Positions 27,604 to 37,563 of a DNA stretch of 64,000 nucleotides are shown in pieces. The notes beneath the pieces are model-generated. The model saw only the letters and a program-made list of their open reading frames with translations, searched no databases and had not been told where the DNA came from. Where the stretch lies: contig CAWAZD010000007.1 in assembly GCA_963786395.1 (NCBI GenBank), forward strand, positions 372,001-436,000, written 5' to 3'. Position numbers and translations under genes: made by a program. How positions within the stretch are numbered: position 1 is the first letter of the stretch; every line of letters begins with the position of its first letter. Source of the DNA: Fen-1301 sp963786395. Lineage in GTDB: Bacteria; Bacteroidota; Ignavibacteria; Ignavibacteriales; Ignavibacteriaceae.

Positions 27604-28968
27604 ATGAAAAAGTATATTTTCATGTTTGTTCTTATCTCCGTTATTATAATTGAAGCGCAGGATTACGGTTTTGGAGTACTGCTTGATACTTCTTTATATG
27701 CAAATTCACCGACAGCGGCTCCACTGATGCGAGGCGATTATAGCAATCTACCCTCTTCTTCTTCGCTTAAAGAATTTACTCCTACTCCCGGTAACCAGGG
27801 ACAAACTAGTACATGCGCTGGTTGGTCAACCGCTTATGCCGGAAGAACTATTCTTGAGGCGATGAGGAATGGCTGGTCCAAATCTACAATTGACAGCAAC
27901 GTTTTCTCTCCCTCATTTGTTTATAACCAGATCAGAAGTAACAATAATTGTAATGGCGGATCTTCTCTTATTGATGCCCTTGACGTTCTTAAAAATCAGG
28001 GCGGTTTGAAACTTCATGATTTCAGCTTTGAATGTTCCCGGGAAGTAACTACTGATGATAAAACAAATGCCTCTGTATATAGGATCATTGAATACCGCGA
28101 TATCACTTTTGGACAAAAAGATAATAAAGTATTGGTCATTAAGAAAAGTCTCGCTGAAAGACGCCCGGTCATTATAGCTTTGGATTGCCCTCCTTCTTTT
28201 AGTCGTGCAAAATCACTCATGACGGTTGACAGCAGTGAGTATAAATACTGGGGTAGAGGTCATGGTATTTGTATAATAGGTTATAATGATAAAAAATATG
28301 GAGGCGCGTTTGAGCTCATAAATAGTTGGGGAACTTCATGGGGCAACAGTGGCTATGTTTGGATAAAATACTCCGACTTGAATTACTTCAGCAGGTATGC
28401 ATTTGAACTTATCGACAAATCTGTAAATGACCCGAATAAATTTGATCTTTCAGGCACCCTTTCTTTCAAAGAAAATTCCGGTGCAGATATGAATACTTAC
28501 TTTAATAACAACGTATTCAAAATGCATAAATCCTATCCTGCAGGTACTCTATTTGAGTTAAGGATTTCTAACAATGAACCTGCATATGTTTACGCTTTTA
28601 GTTCTGACCTTACCTATAAAACATATAAAATATTTCCCTTTACAAACAGAATGATTGCTTATCTACCCTATAGCCAGAATAATATTGCAATACCCGATGA
28701 GGACAGCTATAATATGCTGGATGAAACTGCCGGTACTTCTTATTATTGTTTCCTCTATAGTAAAGAGAAACTTGATATTGATGGAATAATGTCTGATGTA
28801 GAAAAATCCAAAGGCACAATACCTGAAAGAATTTATTCGGTTCTAAAGGATAAACTGGTAACTAAGGAAAATATTGATTACAATGCTGGTTACAAGATCT
28901 CCTTCAAAGCAAGAGCTAAAGGAAAATCAATCGTCCCGGTTATTGTAGAGATCTCTCATATTAAATAG
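27604..28968 (+). CDS. Exported C1-family (papain-like) peptidase with DUF4384-like tail
   Basis: 454 residues with a signal peptide (residues 1-18). The papain-like triad is visible: Cys in GQTSTCAGWSTAYA (about 63), His in GRGHGICIIGYND (about 220) and Asn in INSWGTSWGNSGYVWI (about 240). The C-terminal third (about 290-440; GTLFELRISNNEPAYVYAFSSD...IFPF...IPDEDSY) resembles DUF4384, a domain often found beside caspase-like proteins. It would act outside the cytoplasm. Last gene of the CHASE2 operon. The module thus has proteases of two clans, this one and the caspase in the divergent operon. Confidence 0.87.
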   Translation: MKKYIFMFVLISVIIIEAQDYGFGVLLDTSLYANSPTAAPLMRGDYSNLPSSSSLKEFTPTPGNQGQTSTCAGWSTAYAGRTILEAMRNGWSKSTIDSNVFSPSFVYNQIRSNNNCNGGSSLIDALDVLKNQGGLKLHDFSFECSREVTTDDKTNASVYRIIEYRDITFGQKDNKVLVIKKSLAERRPVIIALDCPPSFSRAKSLMTVDSSEYKYWGRGHGICIIGYNDKKYGGAFELINSWGTSWGNSGYVWIKYSDLNYFSRYAFELIDKSVNDPNKFDLSGTLSFKENSGADMNTYFNNNVFKMHKSYPAGTLFELRISNNEPAYVYAFSSDLTYKTYKIFPFTNRMIAYLPYSQNNIAIPDEDSYNMLDETAGTSYYCFLYSKEKLDIDGIMSDVEKSKGTIPERIYSVLKDKLVTKENIDYNAGYKISFKARAKGKSIVPVIVEISHIK

Positions 28969-29207
28969 CCCATATTTCTTTATCCTGAGATCGTATTCAA
29001 TTGGAAGAATAACTTTTCTAAAACAATTATTGAGATTCTTTCTAATGTTACTTTCTGGAGGGACATTAATTTTGAGACAACTTCATCCCATTAATACTTT
29101 TAATCTAACTGCATTTTTCCTAATTATTTTCCACTTTTTTACTAAATTGTCCCTTCATTTGTTAATTATTCTTTAAATCAGATTCTAAATTAGGTGAGTC
29201 AGTTTTT

Positions 29208-31621
29208 ATGCGTAAATTTTCTACAAACATCTCCTTATTATTATAGTCTTTTCCATTAACATTTTTGCACAGAATAAAACCGGTACTGTTTATGGATTTA
29301 TCAATGACGAAAGCTCTGGAAATCCGATCCCCTTTGTTAATGTTCTGTTGTTAAAATCTTCTGACAGTACTGTTATTAAAGGAGTTACTGCCAATAAATC
29401 AGGCAAATTTGAAATATCCGATATTAACGATGGGAATTACCTCCTTAAATTTAGTTGTATAGGATTTCGTGATAATATAAAATCCGGAATAAAAATAAGT
29501 GCCACGGGCAGAAAACTTAATACCGGTACTACTTCACTCATATCCTCAATAACAGATCTCGATGAAGTTGTAATTACTTCTAAAAAAGAAACGTTCAACA
29601 ATGGGATTGATCGGAAAATTTATAATGTCGAAAATGATATTATGAGTAAAAGCGGTAGTGCAAGCGAGCTGTTACAAAATATCCCATCTGTCTCAGTTGA
29701 TATTGATGGTAATGTAAGTCTTCGTGGTTCACAGAATTGCATGATCATGATAAATGGAAAAACCTCTCCATTAATGGATAAGAGCAGCGCTACAGTACTG
29801 GAAGAACTTCCTTCAAATTCAATCGAAAGAATTGAAGTTATCACCAATCCTTCTGCCGGCTATAAACCTGATGGTACTTCAGGTATTATTAATATTGTTC
29901 TCAAAAAAGATATTGCTTTCGGATTTAACAGCAATCTTACATTAAACGTTGGTAATAATGGCCGCTATAACGGCAACATTAATTTTAATTATAATCCCGG
30001 GAAATTTAACATATTCGGTAATTATGGTTACCGCCATGACTATATGGGTAGAACTTCTTCAGACAATAGAACTCAAACTATTTCAACCGGCGCTAAAAGT
30101 TTTTTAACTGAAAATAATGTTTTCTCCGGCAGACCTGTTGCTCACCTCGGTACTTTAGGCATGGAATATAATCCGGACAAATTCAATAAACTTAGCCTTT
30201 CAGGAAATTATTTTTATCATGATGCTGTTAGGTATGGTGTCGATGCTCAGTTGTATACTTATTCTGACAATTCCCCTATTCAGGATTTTGATAGAACAAG
30301 AAAAAGTAATGAATTAGAAAAAGAATACGACGTTACTATTGGCTTCCTTCATAATTTCGGCCAGGAAGATCATGACCTTGAAATTGAGGCTAAAATTTCT
30401 AACTCCCCTGAACTTGAAACAAATAACTATTCGGATGTTTACCGTTCTCCGGTCATTCCATCTACTTTTGATGATGATGCTATTACCCAAAAAGAAAATA
30501 GATCGGAACTATCTGTTAAATATAAATTGCCAATTACAGAAAAATCTTCCTTTGAAGCCGGGTATCTTGGAGAATTTATTACCTCAATCAGGGATATGTA
30601 TGTTGACTACTATAACCCGGTTTTAAATTCATTTCTAAAAGACACAAATAAAACTAGTTCTTTCAACCTTAATATGTCCTCAAATGCCTTCTATTCAACT
30701 TATCAGAATGAAATAGGCGATCTTGGTTTCATGGCTGGTGTAAGAGCAGAGAATGTTGAGATGCATCCCCAGCTTATTACTTTGAATTCTTCTTTTACTA
30801 ATAATTATTTTAATTTTTTCCCCTCTCTGCACTTAAATTATAAACTTACTGAGACTGCCAGTTTGCAGTTAAATTATAGTAAACGTATTCACCGTCCTCA
30901 TGATGAAGACCTTAATCCTTTCCCTGAATACCAGGACCCACGCAATTTAAGAGCAGGTAATCCGAATCTCAAACCTGAATATATTAATTCTCTTGAATTC
31001 GGTTGCCAGTTCCAATATTCAAACATTACTTTTACTCCAGGTATTTATTATCGGTATACTACGAACCGGTTTACTCAAATAATTTCACAGATTAACGACT
31101 CCGTTCTACTCACTACACAGATGAACCTTGCTAATGACAAATCAGGAGGTATGGAACTTGTCGTCTCTTCTTCGATGGCTAACCTGTTTAGCCTGCAGGT
31201 AAGTATGAATGGATTCTATAACCAAATCGACGCATCTAACCTTGGATATAATATAAAATCCTCTGCATGGTCCTGGGATGGTACTTTTAGCGTTAACTTT
31301 AATGTTACAAAATCTACCATGTTTCAGGTAAATTCAAGATACCGTTCCTTAAGACTCACTCCTCAAGGAGAATCTTCTCCTTCATATACTGTAAACTGTG
31401 GACTGAGGCAGGATCTTCTTAATGAAAGAGTTTCTCTGGTTTTAACTGTATCTGACATTTTCAATTCGAATAAATGGAAAAACACTCTGAATACTACAGA
31501 TCTTTATGATTATTCAGTCCGCCAGCGTGACGGAAGAACTACCTACTTTGGAGTTACCTACCATTTTGGGAGACCCGATAAAAAACAAAACAAAATGGAA
31601 TATGACGACAGCATGAATTAG
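29208..31621 (+). CDS. TonB-dependent receptor-like outer-membrane protein (one frameshift)
   Basis: About 800 residues with an N-terminal carboxypeptidase-regulatory-like domain, a TonB plug domain and a large beta-barrel. The long frame (from 29348) lacks a signal peptide. One frame over, starting at the ATG at 29208, coding gives MRKFSTNISLLL then VFSINIFAQNKTGTVYGFI once a single missing base in the TTATTATTA run near 29245 is restored. Plug features are DEVVITSKKE, the INGKTSPLMD stretch and SIERIEVITNPSAGYKPDGTSGIINIVLKK. The barrel ends with TTYFGVTYHFGRPDKK. It is of the outer-membrane beta-barrel (OMP_b-brl_3) subgroup. No SusD partner follows and the ligand is unknown. Confidence 0.87.
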
Positions 31622-31632
31622 ATATAATGATT

Positions 31633-31680
31633 GTCATCCCCGCGAAAAAGCCTGTCCCGACTTGTCGGAGCGGGGATGAC
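31633..31680. repeat. GTCATCCCCGC palindromic repeat
   Basis: The arms GTCATCCCCGC and GCGGGGATGAC enclose an inner GTCCCGACTTGTCGG palindrome. It lies between two convergent genes. Same family as 18784-18830 and 62769-62793. Confidence 0.85.
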
Positions 31681-31708
31681 CTTATTACTTCAAACAATTC
31701 ACTAACCC

Positions 31709-32770
31709 CTATTTCTCTATTAATTCCTCCACTGCATTATAAACCATCTCCACGCTAAGTTCTTTTATGCACTTGTACTTAACATCAGTCCTTATACATG
31801 TCAACGGACGCGGTGAATAATAAAAACATGGAGCGCACTCTAAACTTAAAGTTACTATCGCGTGTTCTGTTTTCCAGGGATGTATATAATTCGGATTAGT
31901 CGGTCCTATTATAGACACAACTTTTAACTTCATTGCCGATGCCACATGCATTAAACTTGAATCATTTGAAACAAACACATTGCATCTTTTCATTATTGCC
32001 GCACTCTGCGCAAGGTTATGAGCCTCGATTATTACACAACTCTGTGAATTAATCATATTTACGATTGTCTTTTTTAACTCAGCCTCCTCCGGTCCACCGA
32101 ACAAAAGTATCCTGGCTCTCTTTTCTTTTATCAGCCTTCCTCCCAAAGCAGCAAATTTCTCAGGTTCCCATCTCCTGTTTATATGATTTTTTAATACCGC
32201 TGAGCCGGGATGGAATCCGATTACTAATTCATCCTCTTTAATATTCAACTTATTCAGAATATTATGGGCAAAGGCATTATCATCCGCGCTTAGTGAAAAA
32301 TCTAAATCCGGCTGATCATTAAATTTTTTATCAAACAGCTTTTCAATCAACCGGATATTGGTAATTACATTATGCACTGAATCATTTTCAGCTATTCGCA
32401 CATTATTCAGCATTCCCAAATTTCTGGCATCCCGTCGAAGATATTTAACACCTACTCTGGATTTAGCACCAATTAAAAAATTAATAATATTGTATTCAGC
32501 TCTATTAGAGGGATAAACATTAACCGAAACATCATATTTCTTTCTTATAGACCATAAAAACTTTAACGAATTTATTCCCCCTTCTTTCATAAAATCAAAA
32601 TAAATTATTTTATTAAGGTTTCTGTTCCTTTCATAAATATCCTTTACTCCCTTAAACATTACTAATGCGTCAATTTCGGCATCCGGTTTTGTTTTTCTGA
32701 TCAGCTCGATTGCGGGCGTAAACATAAGGGCATCTCCTATTCCGGAGAGGGCTAAGATTAAAATTTTCAT
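31709..32770 (-). CDS. Glycosyltransferase family 9 (heptosyltransferase-like)
   Basis: 353 residues, cytosolic face of the inner membrane. GT9 enzymes transfer heptose or related sugars to the lipopolysaccharide core. The N-terminal MKILILALSGIGDALMFTPAI is the family signature. The donor-site stretch FVSNDSSLMHVASAMKLKVVSIIGPTNPNYIHP lies at about 265-300, and FHPGSAVLKNHINRRW near 190 is also typical. The C-terminus has four Cys (CAPCFYY, CIRT, CIKEL), as in many Bacteroidota and Chlorobi members. The donor sugar is not determined. Transcribed alone or with the small gene upstream. Confidence 0.9.
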   Translation of the reverse strand: MKILILALSGIGDALMFTPAIELIRKTKPDAEIDALVMFKGVKDIYERNRNLNKIIYFDFMKEGGINSLKFLWSIRKKYDVSVNVYPSNRAEYNIINFLIGAKSRVGVKYLRRDARNLGMLNNVRIAENDSVHNVITNIRLIEKLFDKKFNDQPDLDFSLSADDNAFAHNILNKLNIKEDELVIGFHPGSAVLKNHINRRWEPEKFAALGGRLIKEKRARILLFGGPEEAELKKTIVNMINSQSCVIIEAHNLAQSAAIMKRCNVFVSNDSSLMHVASAMKLKVVSIIGPTNPNYIHPWKTEHAIVTLSLECAPCFYYSPRPLTCIRTDVKYKCIKELSVEMVYNAVEELIEK

Positions 32771-32801
32771 TTGGTTAGAACTATGTGATTATAAATAATG
32801 T

Positions 32802-33026
32802 CTATTCCTCGTTTTTCTTAAATAGGTTATCATATTTTGATTTGTCCGCCGGTTTATAATATTTATCGTGAAGCTCCATCAGCTTTTTCATTGACACTGT
32901 ATCGAAATCTTCATCATCTTTTTGTCTCTTAATAAACATATCATATGTTCTTTTATCCTCATAGCTGAAGTTCCTCTCATATTTTTTCAGCACATCCAGA
33001 TATTTTTGTTGATCCCTGAATGACAT
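32802..33026 (-). CDS. Small hypothetical protein
   Basis: 74 residues, highly charged and probably helical (KKYERNFSYEDKRTYDMFIKRQKDDEDFD). I choose the ATG at 33026 because GGAGG lies 5 bp upstream; an earlier ATG at 33038 overlaps that site. It is 32 bp upstream of the glycosyltransferase and likely in the same transcript. No known domain is recognised. Confidence 0.6.
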   Translation of the reverse strand: MSFRDQQKYLDVLKKYERNFSYEDKRTYDMFIKRQKDDEDFDTVSMKKLMELHDKYYKPADKSKYDNLFKKNEE

Positions 33027-33105
33027 ATTATCCTCCATTTCATTAAACAGATTTTATCTGACTATAAAATTACTTAATCTCAGCCTGATTATCATCACTG
33101 TCCAT

Positions 33106-34974
33106 TTACTCATCATTGGAGTAAAATTTTATCCCTGAAGGATATTGGCTTGAATGATATAGTTTTATATTTGCCTTCTGAAATGCAGTTGAATCACATG
33201 TATAGATATTTGTAAATCTCTGCGGGTTACGGTCAACCATTGGAAATAAACTGCTCTGTACCTGTACCATTATTCTGTGCCCTTTCAAAAAAGAATGGTT
33301 TATATCCGGAAGAGTATATTTTACTCTGGTCACTTTACCCGGAATAAATGGTTCGGGTTTTTCATAATTGTTCCGGTATTTACCCCTCATTATTTCCCAA
33401 CGAACAAGCATTTGATATCCTCCCATTTTCACTGATTTTTTATCAGGTGTATCGTCAGGCAGAACATCAATTAACTTTACTATCCAGTCACCATCAGTCC
33501 CTGTTGTGGAAACATAAAGATCTGCGGTCAAGGGACCCGATATGTTTACATTATTACCAAGAGGAGGGGTCTGATATGTAAGTACATCATTTCTTTTTGA
33601 AGCAAATCGCTGATCTGCATCCATAAATTCATGCGTAGATTTGAATTCAATTTTTGTTGTGTACGGTACAGGATTGGAAGGATCACTGACATATTCATCA
33701 TAATCCTGATTACCTTCAGGGTTGGTAAACTGAAGCAGTTTATTTCCTGAAAAATAAATTTCCTTCTCCTGCAAATTCTTTGGTGGCCATTGATTGTAGA
33801 ACTCCCATGTATTACTGCCAGTCTCAAATACATTAACCTTTGAAATATTAAACTCTCCATTCCCTTTAAGGTAATAATTGAAAAAAGGCAGTTCAAAGTT
33901 TTCCTGGTAATATAAACTTGTTTCGCTTCCAAAATCTATATCACCCAGCTTCTCTCCCGATGAACGAGCCCAGGCACCATGATACCACGGTCCCATAGCA
34001 AAATAAATATTATTATTATCGGGAGAGTTTTTTACTATTGCCTCATATGTATTAATAGTGCCGTAAAGATCTTCCGCATCAAACCATCCTCCGGTAACCA
34101 ATACTGCCGGTTTTATGTTTTTTAAATGCTGAAGTGTGCTGCGGGATTTCCAGTAGTTATCATTATTTGGATGCTTTGAAAACTCTTCCCAATACTCAAT
34201 CTGATTATTAAAATACTTTTTATCTATATTCTTTAATGGTCCCATTTCAAGATAGAATTTATAACCATCAGTTACATCGGGAATGATAGATTTGGGCCAT
34301 TCCTTTATAAGCGAATCACGTTTGATTCCAAAGGAAGCAAAAAAATGGAAGTAGTCTGATAGAAAGAAAGCTCCGTTATGGTGAAAATCATCCCCAACAA
34401 GCCAATCGGATATTGGCGCTTGCGGAGATACCGCCTTTAATGCCGGATGCGAATCGATCAATGATTTTGCTGCATAAAAACCAGGATATGAAATCCCCCA
34501 GATGCCAACCTTTCCATTATTGTTATCAACATTATTTATTAGCCACTCTATAGTATCGTAAGTATCTGAACTTTCATCAATATCCTTATTGCTTTTTTTA
34601 TCAGGAATAAATGCACGCATGTTGTCAAATTCTCCTTCAGACATAAACCTCCCGCGTACATCCTGGTATACAAAAATGTATTTTTCCTTTGCGATCAGTT
34701 CTGAGGGTCCCAACATTTTAGGAAATGCCTTTTCACCATAAGGTGCAACACTATAGGGCGTCCTTATCATCATAATTGGATATTTTACACTTTTATCTAT
34801 AGGTGAATAAACAGCGGTAAAAAGCTTTACTCCATCCCTCATGGTTATATAATATTGATGTTTAAAATAGTAATCTTCTACTTTGAATTCTATTTTCCTG
34901 CTGCATGAGATATTTGAAAGTGAAACACAAATCAATAAAAGAATAAAGACAAAGGAGGAGTGATTTTTTTTCAT
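33106..34974 (-). CDS. CocE/NonD family hydrolase, lipoprotein
   Basis: 622 residues. The signal peptide ends in a lipobox (SLSNISC), so the protein is envelope-anchored. It belongs to the X-Pro dipeptidyl-peptidase/CocE family of serine hydrolases: the N-terminal alpha/beta-hydrolase domain has the nucleophile elbow GIWGISYPGF near residue 165 and FVYQDVRGRFMSEGEFDNM. The C-terminal jelly-roll domain (PXPD/CocE type) starts near 430. Substrates in the family are dipeptides, esters or beta-lactam acyl groups. The ATG at 34974 overlaps the TGA of the permease gene, so translation is coupled and the permease may import the hydrolysis product. Confidence 0.9.
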   Translation of the reverse strand: MKKNHSSFVFILLLICVSLSNISCSRKIEFKVEDYYFKHQYYITMRDGVKLFTAVYSPIDKSVKYPIMMIRTPYSVAPYGEKAFPKMLGPSELIAKEKYIFVYQDVRGRFMSEGEFDNMRAFIPDKKSNKDIDESSDTYDTIEWLINNVDNNNGKVGIWGISYPGFYAAKSLIDSHPALKAVSPQAPISDWLVGDDFHHNGAFFLSDYFHFFASFGIKRDSLIKEWPKSIIPDVTDGYKFYLEMGPLKNIDKKYFNNQIEYWEEFSKHPNNDNYWKSRSTLQHLKNIKPAVLVTGGWFDAEDLYGTINTYEAIVKNSPDNNNIYFAMGPWYHGAWARSSGEKLGDIDFGSETSLYYQENFELPFFNYYLKGNGEFNISKVNVFETGSNTWEFYNQWPPKNLQEKEIYFSGNKLLQFTNPEGNQDYDEYVSDPSNPVPYTTKIEFKSTHEFMDADQRFASKRNDVLTYQTPPLGNNVNISGPLTADLYVSTTGTDGDWIVKLIDVLPDDTPDKKSVKMGGYQMLVRWEIMRGKYRNNYEKPEPFIPGKVTRVKYTLPDINHSFLKGHRIMVQVQSSLFPMVDRNPQRFTNIYTCDSTAFQKANIKLYHSSQYPSGIKFYSNDE

Positions 34975-36305
34975 ATGAACGGCCAATCCTTTTTAATATT
35001 TGCCCGGGTAAGAAATACAATCGACCCAAGTAATATAAACCCCGTTCCTCCTAATACAAAATAAAATCCTGTGGAAAAGAATAAAGCAATCCAGATTACT
35101 ATTGCAGCCAGTGCCGGTATTGGATACAACCACATTTTGAATGGAAAGAACTCCTTAGATTTTTTCTTATGAAGATAGATAATACCTGCAGACTGCCCTA
35201 TGAACTGTACAATAATTCTCATAGCTATTATTGCGCTTATTACTTCCCCTAATCTGAATAAAAGACTGAATACAAATGCCGTAACCCCAAGGCTCAGCAG
35301 TGAAATGTGAGGAAAATGTTTTTGAGGATGTACTCTGCCAAATACCTTGAAGAATGTTCCGTCAATTGCTGCTGCATACGGGATTCTTGAATAACCTAAC
35401 ATCGCCGCGAACAAAGACGAGAATGCAATCCAGAGAATTAAAATTGTTACGATTATTGCAGCGCCGTGTCCGTAAATTGTTTCAATAAATGTGCTCACAA
35501 TAAAATTAGAACTGCGCGCCGCGCGCCAATCAACTACTCCTAAAATACTTAATTGCATCAGAAGATAGAGTATTGCAATCCCGCCAATTGATATAAAAAT
35601 ACTTCGGGGAATGTTTTTCTGTGGTTCCTTAATTTCCGCTCCCAGATGGCATACATTATAGTACCCAAGATATGAATAAACGGTTTTTACTGAAGCTGTA
35701 CCTAATCCTGCAAAGAAAATCCACGATAAACTAAATGCATCTTTCGGAAAATCAAATGCACGCGCAGGATTGAAATGTGTAGCACCGCCTATTATTAGCC
35801 AGCCTATAGTCCCTATTACTCCTATCCAAAGGAAAAGAGAGATTTTTCCTATCGTCGTAATCTTCCTGTACAATAGAAAAATTAATAATAAAACCAATGC
35901 TCCCGATACCCCTTTTTGTACAATGGGACTAAGAGGAATTAAAAATGTAAGGTATTGTGAAAAACCAATTGATCCTGAAGCAATTACTAGTGGCGCCTGA
36001 ATTATTGTCTGCCAGATAAAAAGAAATGAAAACAATTTTCCCCATGTTTGTTTTCCATATATTTCCTTAAGAAAAACAAAGCTCCCCCCCGCTTCAGGCA
36101 TTGCTGCTCCTAGTTCTGCCCAAATACATCCATCTATTAATGCAAGTAATGCCCCTGCCACCCATGCCAGCATACACTGGGGACCATTCATTGCCTGTAT
36201 TACTAACGGGATAACTATAAATGGTCCTATCCCCACCATGTCAATCATGTTGAGCGCAGTTGCTTCCTTTAGTCCAAGCCCCCGCTCTAGTTTCTGTACT
36301 TCTAT
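34971..36305 (-). CDS. APC-superfamily amino acid permease (no standard start codon)
   Basis: An inner-membrane amino acid/polyamine-type transporter with about 12 hydrophobic segments. The first in-frame ATG, at 36248, falls inside TM1. The natural N-terminus EVQKLERGLGLKEATALN-MIDMVGIGPF is encoded upstream. It begins at an ATA (36303-36305), 8 bp after a good AAAGGA site, and an in-frame TAA lies just before it. Either ATA is the start or the base is misread from ATG. GGSFVFLKEIYG and the TM6 region WRAARSSNFIVSTFIE fit the family. The downstream CocE hydrolase overlaps it by four bases. Confidence 0.88.
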   Translation of the reverse strand: MEVQKLERGLGLKEATALNMIDMVGIGPFIVIPLVIQAMNGPQCMLAWVAGALLALIDGCIWAELGAAMPEAGGSFVFLKEIYGKQTWGKLFSFLFIWQTIIQAPLVIASGSIGFSQYLTFLIPLSPIVQKGVSGALVLLLIFLLYRKITTIGKISLFLWIGVIGTIGWLIIGGATHFNPARAFDFPKDAFSLSWIFFAGLGTASVKTVYSYLGYYNVCHLGAEIKEPQKNIPRSIFISIGGIAILYLLMQLSILGVVDWRAARSSNFIVSTFIETIYGHGAAIIVTILILWIAFSSLFAAMLGYSRIPYAAAIDGTFFKVFGRVHPQKHFPHISLLSLGVTAFVFSLLFRLGEVISAIIAMRIIVQFIGQSAGIIYLHKKKSKEFFPFKMWLYPIPALAAIVIWIALFFSTGFYFVLGGTGFILLGSIVFLTRANIKKDWPFI

Positions 36306-36354
36306 TTAATAGTTCCTTTAAAAATCTGTATTATTGTTTCAATTATCCCGTTAC

Positions 36355-36852
36355 TTATCCGGATTTATCAGTCTTTTGCACAGAAGAATATTCGTCTTCA
36401 TTATAATAAATTGTTTTTTCCGGAATATTTAGCTTAACAATTTCAACTCCTGACTTTGTATAAAAGTCAACAGCCATTGTATCATGAAAATCCGTAAACA
36501 CTACTACGCGCAATATTCCTGAAGCAATAAGTGCTTTTGCACAAGTTGTGCATGACATGTTTGTGATGTAAGCAGTGCAGCCAGTAACGTTTATTCCGTG
36601 CCGGGCTGCCTGAACAAGTGCATTAATCTCTGCATGGTTTGTTCGCTGACAATGGTTATCAACAATGAGACAACCAACATCGTCACAATGAGGCTGACCG
36701 GGTATCGATCCATTGTACCCCGATGCAAGCACATATCTGTCTCTCACAAGTATACATCCGCAATGCATTCTTGGACATGTTGACCTTTCTGAAGAAAGCA
36801 TCGCAAGTTTAAGAAAATATTCATCCCAGGTGGGGCGTTTCGTGTATGACAT
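36355..36852 (-). CDS. dCMP deaminase family protein
   Basis: 165 residues, cytoplasmic. Deaminates dCMP to dUMP for thymidylate synthesis. The zinc-site motifs are HAEINAL (near residue 73, His ligand and catalytic Glu) and CTTCAKAL (near 101, two Cys ligands). The N-terminal RPTWDEYFLKLAMLSSERSTC is characteristic of the ComEB/dCMP deaminase family. Length is normal. It is upstream of the permease gene with about 50 bp between them. Confidence 0.93.
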   Translation of the reverse strand: MSYTKRPTWDEYFLKLAMLSSERSTCPRMHCGCILVRDRYVLASGYNGSIPGQPHCDDVGCLIVDNHCQRTNHAEINALVQAARHGINVTGCTAYITNMSCTTCAKALIASGILRVVVFTDFHDTMAVDFYTKSGVEIVKLNIPEKTIYYNEDEYSSVQKTDKSG

Positions 36853-37062
36853 AATCTGTAATCATATTAAATTATAAAAAAGATAAGGTCCATTAATGAA
36901 AAATGCCTTGTTATAAAGTAAAGATTAAGTATGATTAAATCAAAATAATAATCCTGCATCAAAGCACAATTTTATTCAAAATATGATAATACATTATTCA
37001 TATTAAATTATTATTATATATTTATACTATAAATAAATAATCATTATTCAGGAGAATATTTC

Positions 37063-37563
37063 ATGTGGCAAGAATTTAAGAAGTTTGCTATCAGGGGCAA
37101 TGTTCTTGATATGGCAGTGGGTATTATTATTGGAGCAGCCTTCGGCACAATAGTAAGTTCTGTCGTAAATGATGTAATTATGCCTCCTATAGGACTAATT
37201 CTTGGGAATATTGATTTTAAAAATTTGTTCGTTGTTATTAAAGGCGGTAACCAGCCAGGCCCCTATTCTACGGTCGATATTGCTCAACAGTTTGGTGCAG
37301 TCACTATTAATTACGGCAGGTTTATTAATAATGTAGTTACCTTCATGATAGTATCATTTGCTGTCTTCTTATTGGTAAAATTAGTCAATAAATTCAGAGG
37401 TGCTGAAGCGGTTTTACCTGCTCCCCCGCCTACTAAGGATTGCCCGTTCTGTACAACAAAGATTCCAGTAAAAGCTATTAAATGCCCCAACTGTACTGCG
37501 GATATTAAAATAGTAATCGCTAATCGGGAAGTCAGGATTTTAATATATCTATTTCAATTTTAG
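37063..37563 (+). CDS. mscL: Large-conductance mechanosensitive channel MscL with zinc-ribbon tail
   Basis: An inner-membrane pentameric channel that opens under hypoosmotic stress. The N-terminal signature EFKKFAIRGNVLDMAVGIIIGAAFG covers residues 4-28, with TM1 at about 15-45 and TM2 at about 90-112. After a short linker the C-terminus holds two CxxC knuckles (CPFC at about 127 and CPNC at about 144), a zinc-ribbon-like tail not in the E. coli protein. The last residues ANREVRILIYLFQF overlap the convergent pseudouridine synthase gene by about 30 bp and may be a read-through artefact. Preceded by GGAG at 37052. Confidence 0.93.
   Translation: MWQEFKKFAIRGNVLDMAVGIIIGAAFGTIVSSVVNDVIMPPIGLILGNIDFKNLFVVIKGGNQPGPYSTVDIAQQFGAVTINYGRFINNVVTFMIVSFAVFLLVKLVNKFRGAEAVLPAPPPTKDCPFCTTKIPVKAIKCPNCTADIKIVIANREVRILIYLFQF

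Noticed and set aside
33010..33020. A further AATGAC/GTCATT operator near the small gene at 32802
   Set aside because: Only one half-site (ATGTCATT) is present and it is within the coding start.
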